Shown: positions 1 to 7,982 of the stretch, piece after piece
Numbering within the stretch: the first letter of the stretch is position 1
Layout: every line of letters starts with the position of its first letter
NCBI RefSeq assembly: GCF_005403045.1
Contig: NZ_BJCL01000002.1
Location: 434,001-498,000, forward strand
Length of the DNA stretch: 64,000 nucleotides
DNA from: Pseudaquabacterium pictum
GTDB lineage: Bacteria; Pseudomonadota; Gammaproteobacteria; Burkholderiales; Burkholderiaceae_C
Direction of reading: 5' to 3'
Translations under genes and position numbers: made by a program
The notes under the pieces: model-generated
The model's input: the letters and a program-made list of their open reading frames with translations, nothing else
Databases searched by the model: none
What the model was told of the DNA's origin: nothing

Positions 1-1301
1 ATGGTGCGCAGCGCCGGCCGGGCGCTGCGGTACAGGTAGACCACCAGCGACAGCATCACGCCGGCCAGCACCGCCATCTCCAGCTGCACCGTCAGCGTGG
101 CCAGCGCCGTGGCCGCGGCCACCGCGAACTCGCTGGCGTCGTCGCGCCACACCCGCCGCCAGGCCGCATGGTCGAACAGCGACCAGGCCACCGTCAGCAG
201 CAGACCCGCCACCGCGGCCAGCGGGATCCAGGCCAGCACTGGCCCGGCCAGCGCCACCAGCAGCACCAGCAGCAGCGACGCGGCCACCGCGGCCATCGGT
301 GTGCGGGCGCCGGCCTCCAGGTTGGGCACCGACCGGTTCAGCGAGCCGCACACCACCATGCCGCCGCTGCAGGCCGCCGCCAGGTTGCCCAGGCCCTGGC
401 CCAGGCACTCGCGGTTGGCGTCCAGCGCATCGCCGGTGCGTGTGGCCAGCGTCTTGGCGATGGCCATCGACTGGCCCAGGGCCACGATGGTCAGCGCCAG
501 TGCCGCCTGCAGCAGCGGAGAACCCAGCGGCAGCAGCCGGTCGGCATCCTCCCAGGGCCAGCGCCACTGCGGCAGGGCCGATGGCGGGCTGCCCACCAGC
601 AGCGGCAGCGGCCCCGGCAGCGGATGCCGGGTGCACCACCAGCCGGCGGCGATGCCCAGCAACAGCGCCAGCAGCAGGTAGGGCCCGCTGCGCCACCAGC
701 GCCGGCCGGCCAGCGCAGCCACCAGCGTCAGCCCGCCCACGGCCAGGGCCGACGGCGCCACGCCGTGCTGCCAGGCCTGCCAGGGCGACACCCGGCCCTC
801 GGCGCCCAGCAGCCCGGCCACCGCATACCAGGCGATCAGCCCGGCCGCGCCGGTGGTGAAGCCCAGCATCACCGCCGGCGAGACAAAGTTGGCCAAGGTC
901 CCCAGCCGGGCCACGGCCAGGCCGATCTGCAGCAGGCCGACCAGCAGGGTCAGCCCCAGGGCCAGCGGCAGCAGCAGGCTGGGGTCGCCGGCGGCCAGCG
1001 GCACCAGCATCGCGCCCAGCGCCAGCGCGGTGGCATTGGTCGGCCCCGACATCACATGCCGGCTGGCGCCGCCCAGGGCCGCCACCGCGCAGGGCAGCGC
1101 TGCAGCCGCCAGGCCCATGGCCGGCGGCAGCCCGGCCAGCGCCGCGAAGGCGATGCCCTGGGGCAGCACCAGCAGCGCCCCCAGCAGGCCGGCCTGGATG
1201 TCGCCGCGCCAGCTGGCCGCGCTGAGCTGCCCCAGCCACGGCCAGAGCCGCAGCGCCAGGGGCGGTTGGGGTGGCGCGTCGGTGGGCGCGTGGATCGGCA
1301 T
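1..1301 (-). CDS. SulP-family anion permease, cut by left edge
   Basis: Inner-membrane secondary transporter of the SulP/SLC26 family, predicted to move sulfate or another inorganic anion or bicarbonate; the substrate cannot be read from sequence. The visible 433 residues start at an ATG at 1301 and are almost wholly hydrophobic. The SulP signature PQGIAFAALAGLPP lies near residues 46-60, and further segments include NFVSPAVMLGFTTGAAG and a stretch with ECLGQGLGNLAAACSGG. The frame runs off position 1 without a stop, so any C-terminal cytoplasmic STAS domain lies outside the window. It is divergent from the binding-protein gene at 1431, with a 129-base gap. Family is confident; substrate is open. 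Confidence 0.88.
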   Translation of the reverse strand, partial: MPIHAPTDAPPQPPLALRLWPWLGQLSAASWRGDIQAGLLGALLVLPQGIAFAALAGLPPAMGLAAAALPCAVAALGGASRHVMSGPTNATALALGAMLVPLAAGDPSLLLPLALGLTLLVGLLQIGLAVARLGTLANFVSPAVMLGFTTGAAGLIAWYAVAGLLGAEGRVSPWQAWQHGVAPSALAVGGLTLVAALAGRRWWRSGPYLLLALLLGIAAGWWCTRHPLPGPLPLLVGSPPSALPQWRWPWEDADRLLPLGSPLLQAALALTIVALGQSMAIAKTLATRTGDALDANRECLGQGLGNLAAACSGGMVVCGSLNRSVPNLEAGARTPMAAVAASLLLVLLVALAGPVLAWIPLAAVAGLLLTVAWSLFDHAAWRRVWRDDASEFAVAAATALATLTVQLEMAVLAGVMLSLVVYLYRSARPALRT

Positions 1302-1430
1302 GGGGCAAGCGTAGCAGTGCACACAGACCACCGGGCGCGGCGGCGGGTGGGCCGGCCGCGGCGGGCCACAATCAGTGCATGGCGCGGTGCTGCGCCACCC
1401 CGCGCCAACGCTCGCCTGTCCACTGCCGCC

Positions 1431-3098
1431 ATGCATCCTGCCACTGTCCCCGCCGGCCTGCCGCGTCCCGTTGCCGCCGGGCGCCCGCCGGGTTGGCGGC
1501 CGTGGCCGCGGGTGCTGCTGTCGGTGCCGATGACGCTGCTGGTGGCCCTGCTGCTGGGCGCGCCGGCCGCGCTGGGCGCCACGCCGGCAGTCGGCATGCT
1601 GCGCATCGCCAGCGCCTTCGACCCGCAGTCGATGGACCCGCATGCGGTGGCCCTGCTGTACCACGCGCGGGTGGCCTTCCAGATCCACGATGCGCTGGTC
1701 AACCGCGATGCCGACTTCAAGCTGGAGCCGGCGCTGGCCACCCGCTGGCAGATGACCGCCCCGGCCACCTGGCGCTTCTTCCTGCGCAGCGGTGTGCGCT
1801 TCCACGACGGCAGCGCCTTCACCGCCGACGACGTGGTGTTCTCGATCCAGCGCGCCCAGGGGCCGACCTCGCAGCGCGCCTTCACCCTGAAGGGCATCCG
1901 CAGCGTGCGCAAGGTCGACGCGCTGACGGTCGACTTCGAGCTGGATGCACCCGACGCGGTGCTGCCCGAGAAGCTGCTGCAGGTGGCGATGATGAGCCAG
2001 GCCTGGAGCCAGAAGCACGGCGTCGAGAAGGCGCAGGACTTCAACGGCAAGCAGGAGACCCACGCGGTGCGCCATGCCAACGGCACCGGCCCGTTCCGCC
2101 TGGTGGCCTACCAGCCCGACGTGCAGGTGCAGCTGGCCCGGCACGATGGCTGGTGGGGCCGCGCCGATGCGCGCAACGGCAACCTCGCCGGCGTCACCTT
2201 CCTCACCATCCGCAGCGATGCCACCCGCCTGGCTGCCCTGACCTCGGGCGAGGTGGACCTGGTGCCCGACCCGCCCTTCCAGGACGTGGAGCGCCTGCAG
2301 CGCGATCCGCGGCTGCGGGTGGTGGCGGTCACCGACCTGGGCACCCAGTACCTGGCCTTCGACCAGGCCCGCGACGAGCTGGCCGGCAGCGACGTGAAAG
2401 GCCGCAACCCGTTCAAGGACCGGCGGGTGCGGCAAGCCGTGGCCCATGCGGTCAACACCGACCTGATCGTGCAGAAGGTGCTGCGTGGCCAGGGCACGCC
2501 CACCGGCAGCTTCATCGCGCCGCTGGTCGACGGCCACCTGCCCGAGCTGGACCGCCGCCTGCCCTTCGACCCCGCCAGGGCACGCGCCCTGCTCACCGAG
2601 GCCGGCTACCCCGGTGGCTTCAGCGTCACGCTCGACTGCGTGAACATCGCCTGGCGTGAGGCCGTCTGCCAGGCCGCCGCGGCCATGCTCAGCCAGGTGG
2701 GCATCCGCACCCAGCTGCGCAGCGCGCCGACCAACCAGTTCTTCCCCAAGCTGACCCAGGGCACGGCCAGCTTCATGGAATTCGGCTGGACACCGCAGAC
2801 CGATCCCTGGACCACCCTCAACGGCCTGTTCCGCACCTTCGACCCCGCTGGCGGCGGCACCTTCAATGCCGGCCGCTACAGCAACCCGCAGCTCGATGCG
2901 CTGATCGACGCGGTGCGCACCGAGCCCGACCTCACCCGCCGCCGCGCCCGCGTGGGCGTGGCGCTGCGGCTGATCCATGACGACCTGCCGCTGCTGCCGC
3001 TGTACCGCCGCAAGCTGAACTGGGCCATGGCCAGCCGGGTGCAGGCCACGCCCTGGCCCAGCGACACGGTCGAGCTGCGCTGGGTGCGGCTGCGCTGA
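1431..3098 (+). CDS. ABC transporter substrate-binding protein, family 5 (peptide/nickel type)
   Basis: Periplasmic binding protein of the SBP_bac_5 family (OppA/DppA/NikA type), 555 residues. The ATG at 1431 gives a long basic N-region, then a hydrophobic core (MTLLVALLLG) and a likely cleavage after ALG near residue 49. A second in-frame ATG at 1530 would give a more ordinary signal peptide and is a real alternative. Family features include SAFDPQSMDPHA at the mature start, HDGSAFTADDVVFSIQR, NGTGPFRL, and the late KDRRVRQAVAHAVNTD block. No permease or ATPase genes are adjacent, so it is an orphan component or is served by a transporter elsewhere. The ligand is not predictable. Confidence 0.88.
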   Translation: MHPATVPAGLPRPVAAGRPPGWRPWPRVLLSVPMTLLVALLLGAPAALGATPAVGMLRIASAFDPQSMDPHAVALLYHARVAFQIHDALVNRDADFKLEPALATRWQMTAPATWRFFLRSGVRFHDGSAFTADDVVFSIQRAQGPTSQRAFTLKGIRSVRKVDALTVDFELDAPDAVLPEKLLQVAMMSQAWSQKHGVEKAQDFNGKQETHAVRHANGTGPFRLVAYQPDVQVQLARHDGWWGRADARNGNLAGVTFLTIRSDATRLAALTSGEVDLVPDPPFQDVERLQRDPRLRVVAVTDLGTQYLAFDQARDELAGSDVKGRNPFKDRRVRQAVAHAVNTDLIVQKVLRGQGTPTGSFIAPLVDGHLPELDRRLPFDPARARALLTEAGYPGGFSVTLDCVNIAWREAVCQAAAAMLSQVGIRTQLRSAPTNQFFPKLTQGTASFMEFGWTPQTDPWTTLNGLFRTFDPAGGGTFNAGRYSNPQLDALIDAVRTEPDLTRRRARVGVALRLIHDDLPLLPLYRRKLNWAMASRVQATPWPSDTVELRWVRLR

Positions 3099-3124
3099 GC
3101 CCCCCTGCCCCGCCGCAGCCGCCC

Positions 3125-6124
3125 ATGCAATCCGCCTTCGCCGCCGCGTTCGACACCACCGGCCCGCCGGATGCGGCGGCCACCGCGCAGCAGCTGCAGG
3201 CGCAGCAGTTGACCATGCATGGCGCCAACGTGCCCTGGGCCAGCGCCGGCGCACTGGTGCTGGCCCTGCTGTTGACCGCGATGCTCTGGCCGGCCATTCC
3301 GCACGGCCTGCTGCTGGGCTGGCTGGCCAGTCTGGTGGGCGTGCTGGCCTGGCGCTGGGCACTGTGGCGTGCGATGGTCCGTGCCGGCCCGCCAGCCACG
3401 GTTGAGCCCCGCTGGCTGCGGCGCTTCCGCGCCAACTTCCTCGGCCACGGCCTGGTGTGGGCTGCCGCCAGCCTGCTGCCCATGACCAGCGGCGACCCGC
3501 TGTACCTGGCCCTGCTGGTGATGATGCTGGCCGGCATCTGCGCCAGCAACTTCATCCTCAACGCCTACGACATCACGGCCGCGCTGCTGTTCGGCGTGCC
3601 CACCATGGTGGCGCTGGCAGGCCGGCTGCTGTTCAACGACCAGGGCGTGCCACCGGTCATGGGCCTGGCGGTGCTGCTGGCGCTGGGCTTCTTTGCGCTG
3701 ACCGGCCGCCGCGCCTACCGCCTGGTGTGCGAGAACGTGGCCCTGCGCAGCGCCGACGCCCGGCAGCACCACCTGCTGCGGGTGCTGGTGGAGACCACCA
3801 GCGAGGGCTTCTGGTTCATCGACAACCAGGCCCGCACCGTCGACGCCAACCCGGCGATGTGCCAGATCCTGGGCCAGCCGCGCGGTGCGCTGCTGGGCCG
3901 CAGCATCTTCGATTTCGTCGACAGCGACAACCGCGCCATCTTCGAGCGTGAACTGGCCCGGCGCGCCGGCGGCAGCGGCGGCGGCTACGAGATCGCGCTG
4001 CGCCGGCCCGACGGCAGCCTCATCGACTGCTTCAACCAGGCCACGCCCATCGTCGATGCCGACGGCCGGCGCGTCGGCTCGGTGGGCCTGTGGACCGACA
4101 TCAGCGAACGCAAGCGCGCCGAGCGCCAGCTGCGCGAGACCAGCGAAGCGCTGCTCCAGAAGAGCCAGGCCCTGGAGGCCACGCTGGCTAGCATCAGCCA
4201 GGGCATCGTGCACTACGACGGCCAGGGCCGGCTGCTGGCGCACAACCAGCGCCTGCTGGAGTTGCTGGACCTGCCGGCCAGCGAGTTCCACCCGCGGACC
4301 ACGCTGAACAGCCTGCGCCGCTTCCAGGCCGCGCGCGGCGATGTCGCCCAGGCGCTGGAGTTGATGGACGCCCACGGCAGCCCCCTGGCCGTGCCGGACA
4401 ACCCGGACGACATGCCCGACCTGTACGTGCGCAGCACGCGCGCCGGGCAACTGCTGGAGGTGCGCACCCGCCACCTGCCGACCGGTGGCAGGGTGCGCAC
4501 CTTTGCCGATGTGACGGCCTACATCACCGCCTTGCGCGCCCTGGCGGCGCGCGAGCGCGAGCAGCGCAGCCTGCTCGACGCCTTCCCCGGCTTCATCGTC
4601 GTCGCCGACCAGGACTTCCGCTACACCTACGTCAACCAGCGCTTCGCCGAACTGGTCGGCCGGCAGCCGGCCGACATCGTGGGCCGGCTGATGGACGACG
4701 TGCTGGGCGCGGAGCGCGCGGCCCGGCTGCGGGCGCTGGTCGCGACGCTGCAGCCCGGCGTGCCGGTCAACAGCGAGAGCGCATACGCCGCCACCGCCCA
4801 GCGGCCGCCGGTGTTCCTGCAGGTCACCCATGCGGTCAGCGTGGACGCCGCCACCGGCCGGCGCCAGGTGTTCGCCTTCGCCATCGACATCAGCGCCCGC
4901 AAGGCCGCCGAGGCGGCGATGGTGGCTGCCCGCGACGAGGCCGAGCGCGCCAACCGCGCCAAGAGCCAGTTCCTGTCGAGCATGTCGCATGAGCTGCGCA
5001 CGCCGCTGAATGCCATCCTCGGCTTCGGCCAGCTGCTGGCCACCGACACGGTGCACCCGCTGGCGCCGCAGCAGCAGCAGCAGATGGCCGAGATCCTGCA
5101 CGGTGCGGAACACCTGCTGAAGCTGATCAACGAGGTGCTGGACCTGGCGGTGGTCGAATCGGGCAGCCTGACGATCCAGCTGCAGCCGGTGCCGCTGGCG
5201 CCGGTGCTGGGCGAGGCGCTGGCCCTGCTGCAGCCGCTGGCCCGGGCCAATGGCATCGCCCTGCCCGCCGCGCCCGAGGGCCTGGCGGACGGCGCCGCGG
5301 TGCAGGCCGACCCGGTGCGCCTGAAGCAGGTGCTGCTGAACCTGCTGGGCAACGCCATCAAGTACAACCGGCCGCAGGGCCGGGTTCAGCTGCACTGCCA
5401 GGCGCTGGCGGTGGACGGCGGCGGCTCCGGCAGCGGTGGCTGGCGCATCAGCGTGCAGGACACTGGCCCGGGCCTGGACGCCGACCAGCAGGCCCGGCTG
5501 TTCAGCGCCTTCGAGCGGCTGGACGCGAATGCCACGCCGGTGGAAGGCACCGGTCTGGGACTGGCGCTCAGCCGCGGCCTGGTGCGGGCCATGGGCGGCG
5601 AGATCGGCGTGCGCAGCGCGCCCGGTGCCGGCAGCACCTTCTGGCTGCAGCTGCCGCCGGCCAGTGGTGCTGCCGCTGACCTGGGCATGGCCATGCCCGC
5701 CGGCCCGGCTGCGACACTGGCGACGGGCGGCAGCGCCCAGTCCACTGGCCAGCGGCCGGTGGTGCTCTACATCGAGGACAACCCGGTCAACCTGCTGCTG
5801 ATGGAGACCATGTTCGAGCGCCTGCCCGGGCTGGAACTGCGCACCGCCAGCCAGCCGCTGGACGGCCTGGCGATGGCCACCGCCGACCCGCCGCAGCTGG
5901 TGCTGCTGGACATCCAGCTGCCCGGCATGGACGGCTTCACCCTGCTGCAGCGCCTGCGCGCCGACCCGCGCACCCGCGGCGTGCCGGCGGTGGCCGTCAG
6001 TGCCGATGCGCTGCCGGCGTCGGTGGAGCGCGGCCGCCAGGCCGGGTTTGCCGATTACCTCACCAAGCCGGTCGATCTGGACCGGCTGGCCCAGGTGGTG
6101 CAGGCCGTGCTGCACCGGGGCTGA
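3125..6124 (+). CDS. Membrane hybrid sensor histidine kinase with three PAS-like domains and a receiver
   Basis: A 999-residue hybrid kinase. Residues about 35-200 hold several hydrophobic membrane segments. PAS-like domains follow at about 215-330, 345-465 and 478-600. HisKA has the H-box SHELRTPLN with the phospho-acceptor at His622. The HATPase domain shows the N-box NAIKYN (about 743-748), DTGPGLD and GTGLGLALS. The C-terminal receiver has IEDN near its start, phospho-acceptor Asp929 in LLDIQLPGMDG, and Lys981 in YLTKP. A kinase with its own receiver normally relays through a phosphotransfer protein; none is adjacent. It starts 26 bases after the binding-protein stop, so co-transcription is possible. 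The multiple PAS domains suggest a redox, gas or small-ligand signal (inference). Confidence 0.93.
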   Translation: MQSAFAAAFDTTGPPDAAATAQQLQAQQLTMHGANVPWASAGALVLALLLTAMLWPAIPHGLLLGWLASLVGVLAWRWALWRAMVRAGPPATVEPRWLRRFRANFLGHGLVWAAASLLPMTSGDPLYLALLVMMLAGICASNFILNAYDITAALLFGVPTMVALAGRLLFNDQGVPPVMGLAVLLALGFFALTGRRAYRLVCENVALRSADARQHHLLRVLVETTSEGFWFIDNQARTVDANPAMCQILGQPRGALLGRSIFDFVDSDNRAIFERELARRAGGSGGGYEIALRRPDGSLIDCFNQATPIVDADGRRVGSVGLWTDISERKRAERQLRETSEALLQKSQALEATLASISQGIVHYDGQGRLLAHNQRLLELLDLPASEFHPRTTLNSLRRFQAARGDVAQALELMDAHGSPLAVPDNPDDMPDLYVRSTRAGQLLEVRTRHLPTGGRVRTFADVTAYITALRALAAREREQRSLLDAFPGFIVVADQDFRYTYVNQRFAELVGRQPADIVGRLMDDVLGAERAARLRALVATLQPGVPVNSESAYAATAQRPPVFLQVTHAVSVDAATGRRQVFAFAIDISARKAAEAAMVAARDEAERANRAKSQFLSSMSHELRTPLNAILGFGQLLATDTVHPLAPQQQQQMAEILHGAEHLLKLINEVLDLAVVESGSLTIQLQPVPLAPVLGEALALLQPLARANGIALPAAPEGLADGAAVQADPVRLKQVLLNLLGNAIKYNRPQGRVQLHCQALAVDGGGSGSGGWRISVQDTGPGLDADQQARLFSAFERLDANATPVEGTGLGLALSRGLVRAMGGEIGVRSAPGAGSTFWLQLPPASGAAADLGMAMPAGPAATLATGGSAQSTGQRPVVLYIEDNPVNLLLMETMFERLPGLELRTASQPLDGLAMATADPPQLVLLDIQLPGMDGFTLLQRLRADPRTRGVPAVAVSADALPASVERGRQAGFADYLTKPVDLDRLAQVVQAVLHRG

Positions 6125-6131
6125 CGGTGGC

Positions 6132-7034
6132 TCAGCCGCCGGCGTCCACCGGCGGCAGGCGCCGCAGGTGCTGGTACAGCGCCACGGCGTCGGCATCGTC
6201 GATGGCCCGCAGCGCGGCGAACGGCATCACCGGGCTCACCGCGCTGCCGTCGGGCCGGTGGCCGGTGCGCAGCATGGCCATGAACTGGCCCGCATCGGCA
6301 TAGCGGGCCATCACGCCACCGGCGCCGGGCGTCAGGTTGGACGCGGCGGGCCAGCTGGGCGGGGCGCCCGGGATGCGGCCGCCGGCCAGCTGTGCCCCAT
6401 GGCAGCCCACGCACATGCCGGCCACGTAGGCGCCGTGCGCGGCCGATCCGGGCGCCGGTGCCAGCGCCGGCCGCGGCGCCTGGTGGTCGATCTTCTCGGC
6501 CGCGTCGCGGATCACGCCGGCCGCGTACAGCGTCTTCACCAGCATCGGCACCCGGGCCTCCATGCCGGTGCCGGCGGCCGGCGGCATCTGCCGCAGATAG
6601 GCCACCAGGGCGCCCAGGTCGCTGTCACTCCAGCCGGCGTAGTCCTCGCTGGGCATGATGAACAGCGGCCGGCCGTCGGGCTTGACGCCGTGGCGCAGTG
6701 CGCGCGCCCAGTCGGCCGGGGTGTAGCCGGCCACCACGCTGCCCGGGCCGGGGCTGATGTTGGGCGCCTTCACCACCAGGCCACCGGGGTCGTCGATGAA
6801 GCGGCGGCCGGCGCCGTTGTCGCCATGGCATTCGGTGCAGCCCCGGCTGGCGAACAGGTAGCGGCCACGCGCCAGCGCGGTGGCATCGGCGGGCACGGCC
6901 AGCGGCGCCACGGCCACGTCGATCCGGCGGGCGGCCTTGCGGTCGCCCAGCCAGGCGCCGGTGGCCAGGCCGGCCGCGCCCAGGGTGGCCAGCGCGGTGG
7001 CGGCCAGCAGGCTGATCTGGATCCAGCGTTTCAT
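6132..7034 (-). CDS. Diheme cytochrome c
   Basis: Predicted exported c-type cytochrome of 300 residues with two haem-binding motifs, CTECH (Cys66, Cys69, His70) and CVGCH (Cys208, Cys211, His212). Plausible axial methionines are Met127 (FIMPSED) and Met270 (SPVMPFA), one per domain. An N-terminal hydrophobic segment (residues 5-28) acts as signal or membrane anchor. The ATG at 7034 is preceded by a good purine-rich ribosome site (AGGGGGA), which supports this start. It resembles two-domain cytochromes that pass electrons to or from alcohol or aldehyde dehydrogenases, but no such enzyme is adjacent. It lies 23 bases downstream of the hemerythrin-like gene on the same strand, so the two are probably one operon, with an O2, NO or redox role. 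Confidence 0.9.
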   Translation of the reverse strand: MKRWIQISLLAATALATLGAAGLATGAWLGDRKAARRIDVAVAPLAVPADATALARGRYLFASRGCTECHGDNGAGRRFIDDPGGLVVKAPNISPGPGSVVAGYTPADWARALRHGVKPDGRPLFIMPSEDYAGWSDSDLGALVAYLRQMPPAAGTGMEARVPMLVKTLYAAGVIRDAAEKIDHQAPRPALAPAPGSAAHGAYVAGMCVGCHGAQLAGGRIPGAPPSWPAASNLTPGAGGVMARYADAGQFMAMLRTGHRPDGSAVSPVMPFAALRAIDDADAVALYQHLRRLPPVDAGG

Positions 7035-7057
7035 GGAAGTCCCCCTGTCAAGTGCAA

Positions 7058-7834
7058 TCAGGCGAAGCAGACCAGGCCGGGCTGCTGCGGCAGGCCGATG
7101 GCCGGGGCCAGCTTGGCCCAGGCGGCGTGGTCCAGGTGCGGGCGCAGCTGATCGACCAGGTTGGCGAACGGCTCGGGCGGCATGGTCTGGCGGATCTCGT
7201 TGAGCAGACCGGCGCGCTCCTGCGGCGTCAGCGCCGGCACCATCCAGCGCAGGTCGTCCAGCATGTCCGCGGGCGGGATGCTGGCCAGCAGCCGGTCGTG
7301 CAGGGCCGTCAGTTCGCCGTCGGTGTGGGTGGCCCACAGCGCCTGGTTGTGGGCCGTCTCCTCCACATGCATGTGCTGGAAGTTGTCGGCCACGAACAGC
7401 GCCAGCTGGCGGTACAGCCGCAGCGCCAGCGCGGGGCGGCTGTCGGCACCGGCGGCGCGCAGCTGCGCCGCCAGATCGCCCAGCGCGGCGATGTGGTGCT
7501 GGTGCTCCACATGCTCCCCGGCGATGCGCCAGGAGGCACCGGTGCGGCGGGCCTCCAGCGCCGGGTGCACGAAGTCGTTCTCATGCTGCAGGTGCCGGCT
7601 GCAGAAGCGCAGCAGGCCGTCCAGCCGGCCCAGCGTGGCCTGCATCTCGGCGCTGTCCTGCACGTCCAGCCGGCCGCAGCGCAGCAGGGTGTCGAGCATG
7701 CAGCTGCGCAGGGCCTTGTGGATGGGCGCGTAGAAGTCCAGGCGTTGTGCAACGGCGGCGGCCGGCGCGGCGGCGCGTGCGGCGGGGCTGGCCGGGGTGC
7801 GGGTCTCGGTGGCGAACAAGGTGTCGGTGGTCAT
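7058..7834 (-). CDS. Hemerythrin-like HHE-domain protein
   Basis: A 258-residue soluble, probably cytoplasmic protein with the histidine and glutamate pattern of hemerythrin HHE cation-binding domains: His39 (APIHKAL), His81/His84/Glu85/His90 ([10 protein letters not shown]), a cluster His108-His114 (EHVEHQHH) and His154/His156/Glu158/Glu159/His162 (HMHVEETAH). Such proteins carry a non-haem di-iron site and bind O2 or NO, or handle iron and reactive species; which applies here is unknown. Residues 1-30 are an Ala/Thr-rich tail outside the helical bundle. It is the first gene of a leftward pair with the diheme cytochrome, and is divergent from the MalT-like gene at 7983. Confidence 0.78.
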   Translation of the reverse strand: MTTDTLFATETRTPASPAARAAAPAAAVAQRLDFYAPIHKALRSCMLDTLLRCGRLDVQDSAEMQATLGRLDGLLRFCSRHLQHENDFVHPALEARRTGASWRIAGEHVEHQHHIAALGDLAAQLRAAGADSRPALALRLYRQLALFVADNFQHMHVEETAHNQALWATHTDGELTALHDRLLASIPPADMLDDLRWMVPALTPQERAGLLNEIRQTMPPEPFANLVDQLRPHLDHAAWAKLAPAIGLPQQPGLVCFA

Positions 7835-7936
7835 GGTGGGTCTCCGGTGGATCGGTGGTTGTGGTGCCAGGCAGTGTGCTGAGACGCCGCCTGCGCCACA
7901 TCGGCCGAAGGAGCCAGCCGCCCGGGCCACGACGGG

Positions 7937-7954
7937 CCATGGCCCGGGCCATGG
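7937..7954. promoter_or_regulatory. 18-bp perfect palindrome between hemerythrin and malT-like genes
   Basis: CCATGGCCCGGGCCATGG reads the same on both strands over all 18 bases. It lies in the 148-base divergent gap, 28 bases before the regulator's ATG and 102 bases before the hemerythrin ATG. That is a typical place for an operator controlling one or both genes. It contains no gap between half-sites, so it is unlikely to be a simple terminator. The binding protein is unknown. Confidence 0.45.
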
Positions 7955-7982
7955 TGCGCTGGCCCTGCTGCAGAATCCCGCC

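Noticed and set aside
168-1430. Plus-strand open frames at the left end, including an upstream extension of the binding-protein gene
   Set aside because: They are antisense to the SulP transporter, and a signal peptide begins only at 1431 or 1530.
2876-6196. Leftward frame of about 1,100 codons opposite the hybrid kinase
   Set aside because: Low-complexity Gln/His/Gly-rich translation with no motif; the plus-strand kinase explains the region fully.
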